In this document: positions 62,838 through 64,000 of the stretch, piece by piece
How the letters are laid out: each line of letters starts with the position of its first letter
Numbering within the stretch: the stretch's first letter is position 1
From: Myxococcales bacterium
Lineage (GTDB): Bacteria; Myxococcota_A; Polyangia; Polyangiales; Polyangiaceae
DNA length: 64,000 bases
Direction of reading: 5' to 3'
NCBI GenBank assembly: GCA_016712525.1
Contig: JADJQX010000007.1
Span: 2,790,001-2,854,000, forward strand
Notes under the pieces: model-generated
The model's input: the letters and a program-made list of their open reading frames with translations, nothing else
The model's database searches: none
What the model was told of the DNA's origin: nothing
Position numbers and translations under genes: made by a program

Positions 62838-63407
62838 ATGGCCGCAAAAAAGAAGGCATCGAAGAAGACGACGGCGGGGGGCGCGTTGCTCGACGCCGCC
62901 GTGACCGAGCTCCAGAAGGCGCTCGTAGGCGTGACGAAGGCGTTCGATCAGGTCGAGCAGCTCACGTCGAGGCTGCCGCAGCTCACCCCGCAGGAACGCT
63001 CGACGAGCCTCGGCCGGCTCCGTGATGGCGAGGCCGACGCCATCGTCGCGTTGTGCAACGTGATGGACGGCTTCCCCATGCACTTCGTCGCCATCGCGGA
63101 CCAAGACGCGGGGAACGACGACGGCGCCGTCGAGACGAAGCCCACGCGCGACAACATCGCGCGCCGCGAGGCGTTGGTGCCGCTCGTGAGCCGAGCGCAA
63201 GAGATCGCCGATCGCCTCTCGGACGCGGTGCTCGTCCTCGGGGATCGCGCGCGTCAGGTGTCGGTGCCGGCGTACCGCATCGCCAGCACGGCGGCCCAGG
63301 TCGACAAGAAGATCCGCACCGCCCTCAGCCCGGTGACGACGCACTACGGCGCCGGGGCGCGCAAAGCGAAGGCGACGTTGAAGCGGAAGAAACAAGCGTC
63401 GGAATGA
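62838..63407 (+). CDS. Lys-rich helical protein of unknown function
   Basis: A 189-residue protein with GGAGG five bases before ATG 62838; GTG 62817 would add seven unlikely residues. Both ends are Lys/Ala-rich (AAKKKASKK and RKAKATLKRKKQ), while the centre is helical, with LTSRLPQLTPQERSTSLGRLRDGEADAIVALC near residue 42 and EALVPLVSRAQEIADRLSDAV near residue 110. Basic tails suggest nucleic acid binding, but no domain is recognised. The gene follows the 186-bp element and ends just before the second GGTACC array. Confidence 0.65.
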   Translation: MAAKKKASKKTTAGGALLDAAVTELQKALVGVTKAFDQVEQLTSRLPQLTPQERSTSLGRLRDGEADAIVALCNVMDGFPMHFVAIADQDAGNDDGAVETKPTRDNIARREALVPLVSRAQEIADRLSDAVLVLGDRARQVSVPAYRIASTAAQVDKKIRTALSPVTTHYGAGARKAKATLKRKKQASE

Positions 63408-63446
63408 CCGCTCCGTAGTCGACGGCGCGTTCGGCCGCACCGCGAG

Positions 63447-63635
63447 GGTACCTCCCCATGCTCGGGCAGTACCCTCGTGTGCTTCCGTGGGAATGAGACG
63501 ATACCTCCGGAGAGCCTCCGGGTACGTAGGCGGGAACCCGCGGGTACCGTGGGGGGAATCGCGCGGTACGTGGGGGGGTACCCGAGGGTACCCGGGAGGT
63601 ACCCCAGGGTACCCCCCGAGGTACCCGCAGGTACC
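63447..63635. repeat. Phased GGTACC palindrome array, copy 2
   Basis: GGTACC occurs at 63447 and 63543 and then in a tight run at 63577, 63587, 63598, 63608, 63620 and 63630. Steps in the run are 10, 11, 10, 12 and 10 bases. Spacers CCGAG, CCAGG and CCCGAG resemble those of copy 1 at 50500. The rest of the 388-base gap between the flanking genes shows no gene. Confidence 0.85.
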
Positions 63636-63795
63636 CCGGTCGCACGCGAGCACGAGGCGTGGCGCGGCTCGCGGTGCGGGAGACGCGGTCGCCGCTTGGA
63701 CCGGCGATAGCGCGAGCACGAAGCTCGAACGACACGAGCCCCGAGGCGCGTGGCCAGCGGGGCTCTTTCGACGTGTCACGAACCGCGCGCTGCGG

Positions 63796-64000
63796 TCAGG
63801 AGTAGTCTTTCTCCTGGCGCTCCTGGTCTTCTTTGCAGCGGATGCAGAGCGTCGTCTCGGGGCGCGCCTCGAGGCGCTTCACGCCGATCTCTTCTTCGCA
63901 CGACTCGCACGTGCCGAAGGAGCCTTCTTCGACCTTGCGGAGGGCCTTCTCGATTTTGTCGAGGAAGACCTTCTCGCGGCCACGGAGGCGGAACGTGAAG
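63796..64000 (-). CDS. DksA/TraR-type zinc-finger protein, partial
   Basis: The 3' part of a minus-strand gene is visible; the first codons lie beyond the window. Its 67 residues contain a C4 zinc finger of the DksA/TraR type: C-E-S-C, then 17 residues including EIGVKRLEARPETTL, then C-I-R-C and a charged tail ending KDYS. A helical coiled-coil segment precedes the finger (KIEKALRKVEEGSFGTC). DksA-family proteins bind in the RNA polymerase secondary channel and act with ppGpp. Whether the Asp/Ala tip residues are present cannot be seen. Confidence 0.88.
   Translation of the reverse strand, partial: FTFRLRGREKVFLDKIEKALRKVEEGSFGTCESCEEEIGVKRLEARPETTLCIRCKEDQERQEKDYS

Overview
The window is high-GC DNA with a strong G/C bias at third codon positions and dense, mostly intact genes. 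The content suggests a myxobacterium-like member of Myxococcota (Polyangia type). Many genes encode lipoproteins with Asp/Pro/Gly-rich linkers after the lipobox. There is an MJ0042-type zinc-ribbon/TPR scaffold, AgmX/TonB-like C-terminal domains, a giant RHS/YD-repeat lipoprotein and an RCC1-like lipoprotein. This placement is inference from gene style; no rRNA is present.

Layout. 1-6029 (+): tail of an MFS permease, an enolase-superfamily epimerase and four exported proteins or lipoproteins. 6116-6289 (-): tRNA-Val(GAC) with its own promoter and a strong intrinsic terminator. 6401-11446 (+): an aldolase/short-chain dehydrogenase fusion, a TonB/AgmX-like single-pass protein, a crotonase and a HupE/UreJ-type membrane protein that overlaps the crotonase. 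11482-14842 (-): two thioredoxin-fold lipoproteins followed by an outer-membrane beta-barrel, probably one envelope redox unit. 15158-17569 (+): a Cys-rich lipoprotein and a saccharopine-dehydrogenase-like reductase. 17602-21368 (-): a TonB-C protein, a polytopic membrane protein and a DUF420 protein. 21568-24098 (+): a zinc-ribbon lipoprotein, gcvT, gcvH and a second zinc-ribbon protein. 24035-32588 (-): an EamA permease, mutS and two translationally coupled beta-propeller lipoproteins. 32713-35247 (+): a beta-galactosidase-like lipoprotein. 35328-35498 (-): a 56-residue protein with a near-perfect ribosome binding site. 35651-40499 (+): DUF4350, MoxR ATPase, DUF58 and rsmA, with two ATGA overlaps. 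40566-44606 (-): the large zinc-ribbon/repeat/TPR scaffold. 45122-50412 (+): an EamA permease, a Cys/Met-metabolism PLP enzyme and uvrA.

50413-63800 is the accessory part. It holds a 2749-residue RHS lipoprotein with Kelch-like, Cys-rich, NHL-like and YD repeats and a variable Cys-rich tip. Directly behind it lies a small lower-GC gene, a candidate immunity or partner gene, and then an FN3/RCC1-like lipoprotein whose second half also changes composition. The stretch is bracketed by two arrays of evenly phased GGTACC palindromes (50500-50649 and 63447-63635). On its right side lies a 186-bp element with 22-bp perfect terminal inverted repeats (62598-62783). A second, diverged copy of that element (44833-45113) has been invaded four times by a smaller ~27-bp repeat. 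The window ends in a partial DksA/TraR zinc-finger gene on the minus strand.

The best candidates for something new are the RHS lipoprotein with its variable tip and partner gene, the nested repeat family, the GGTACC arrays and the zinc-ribbon/short-motif/TPR scaffold.
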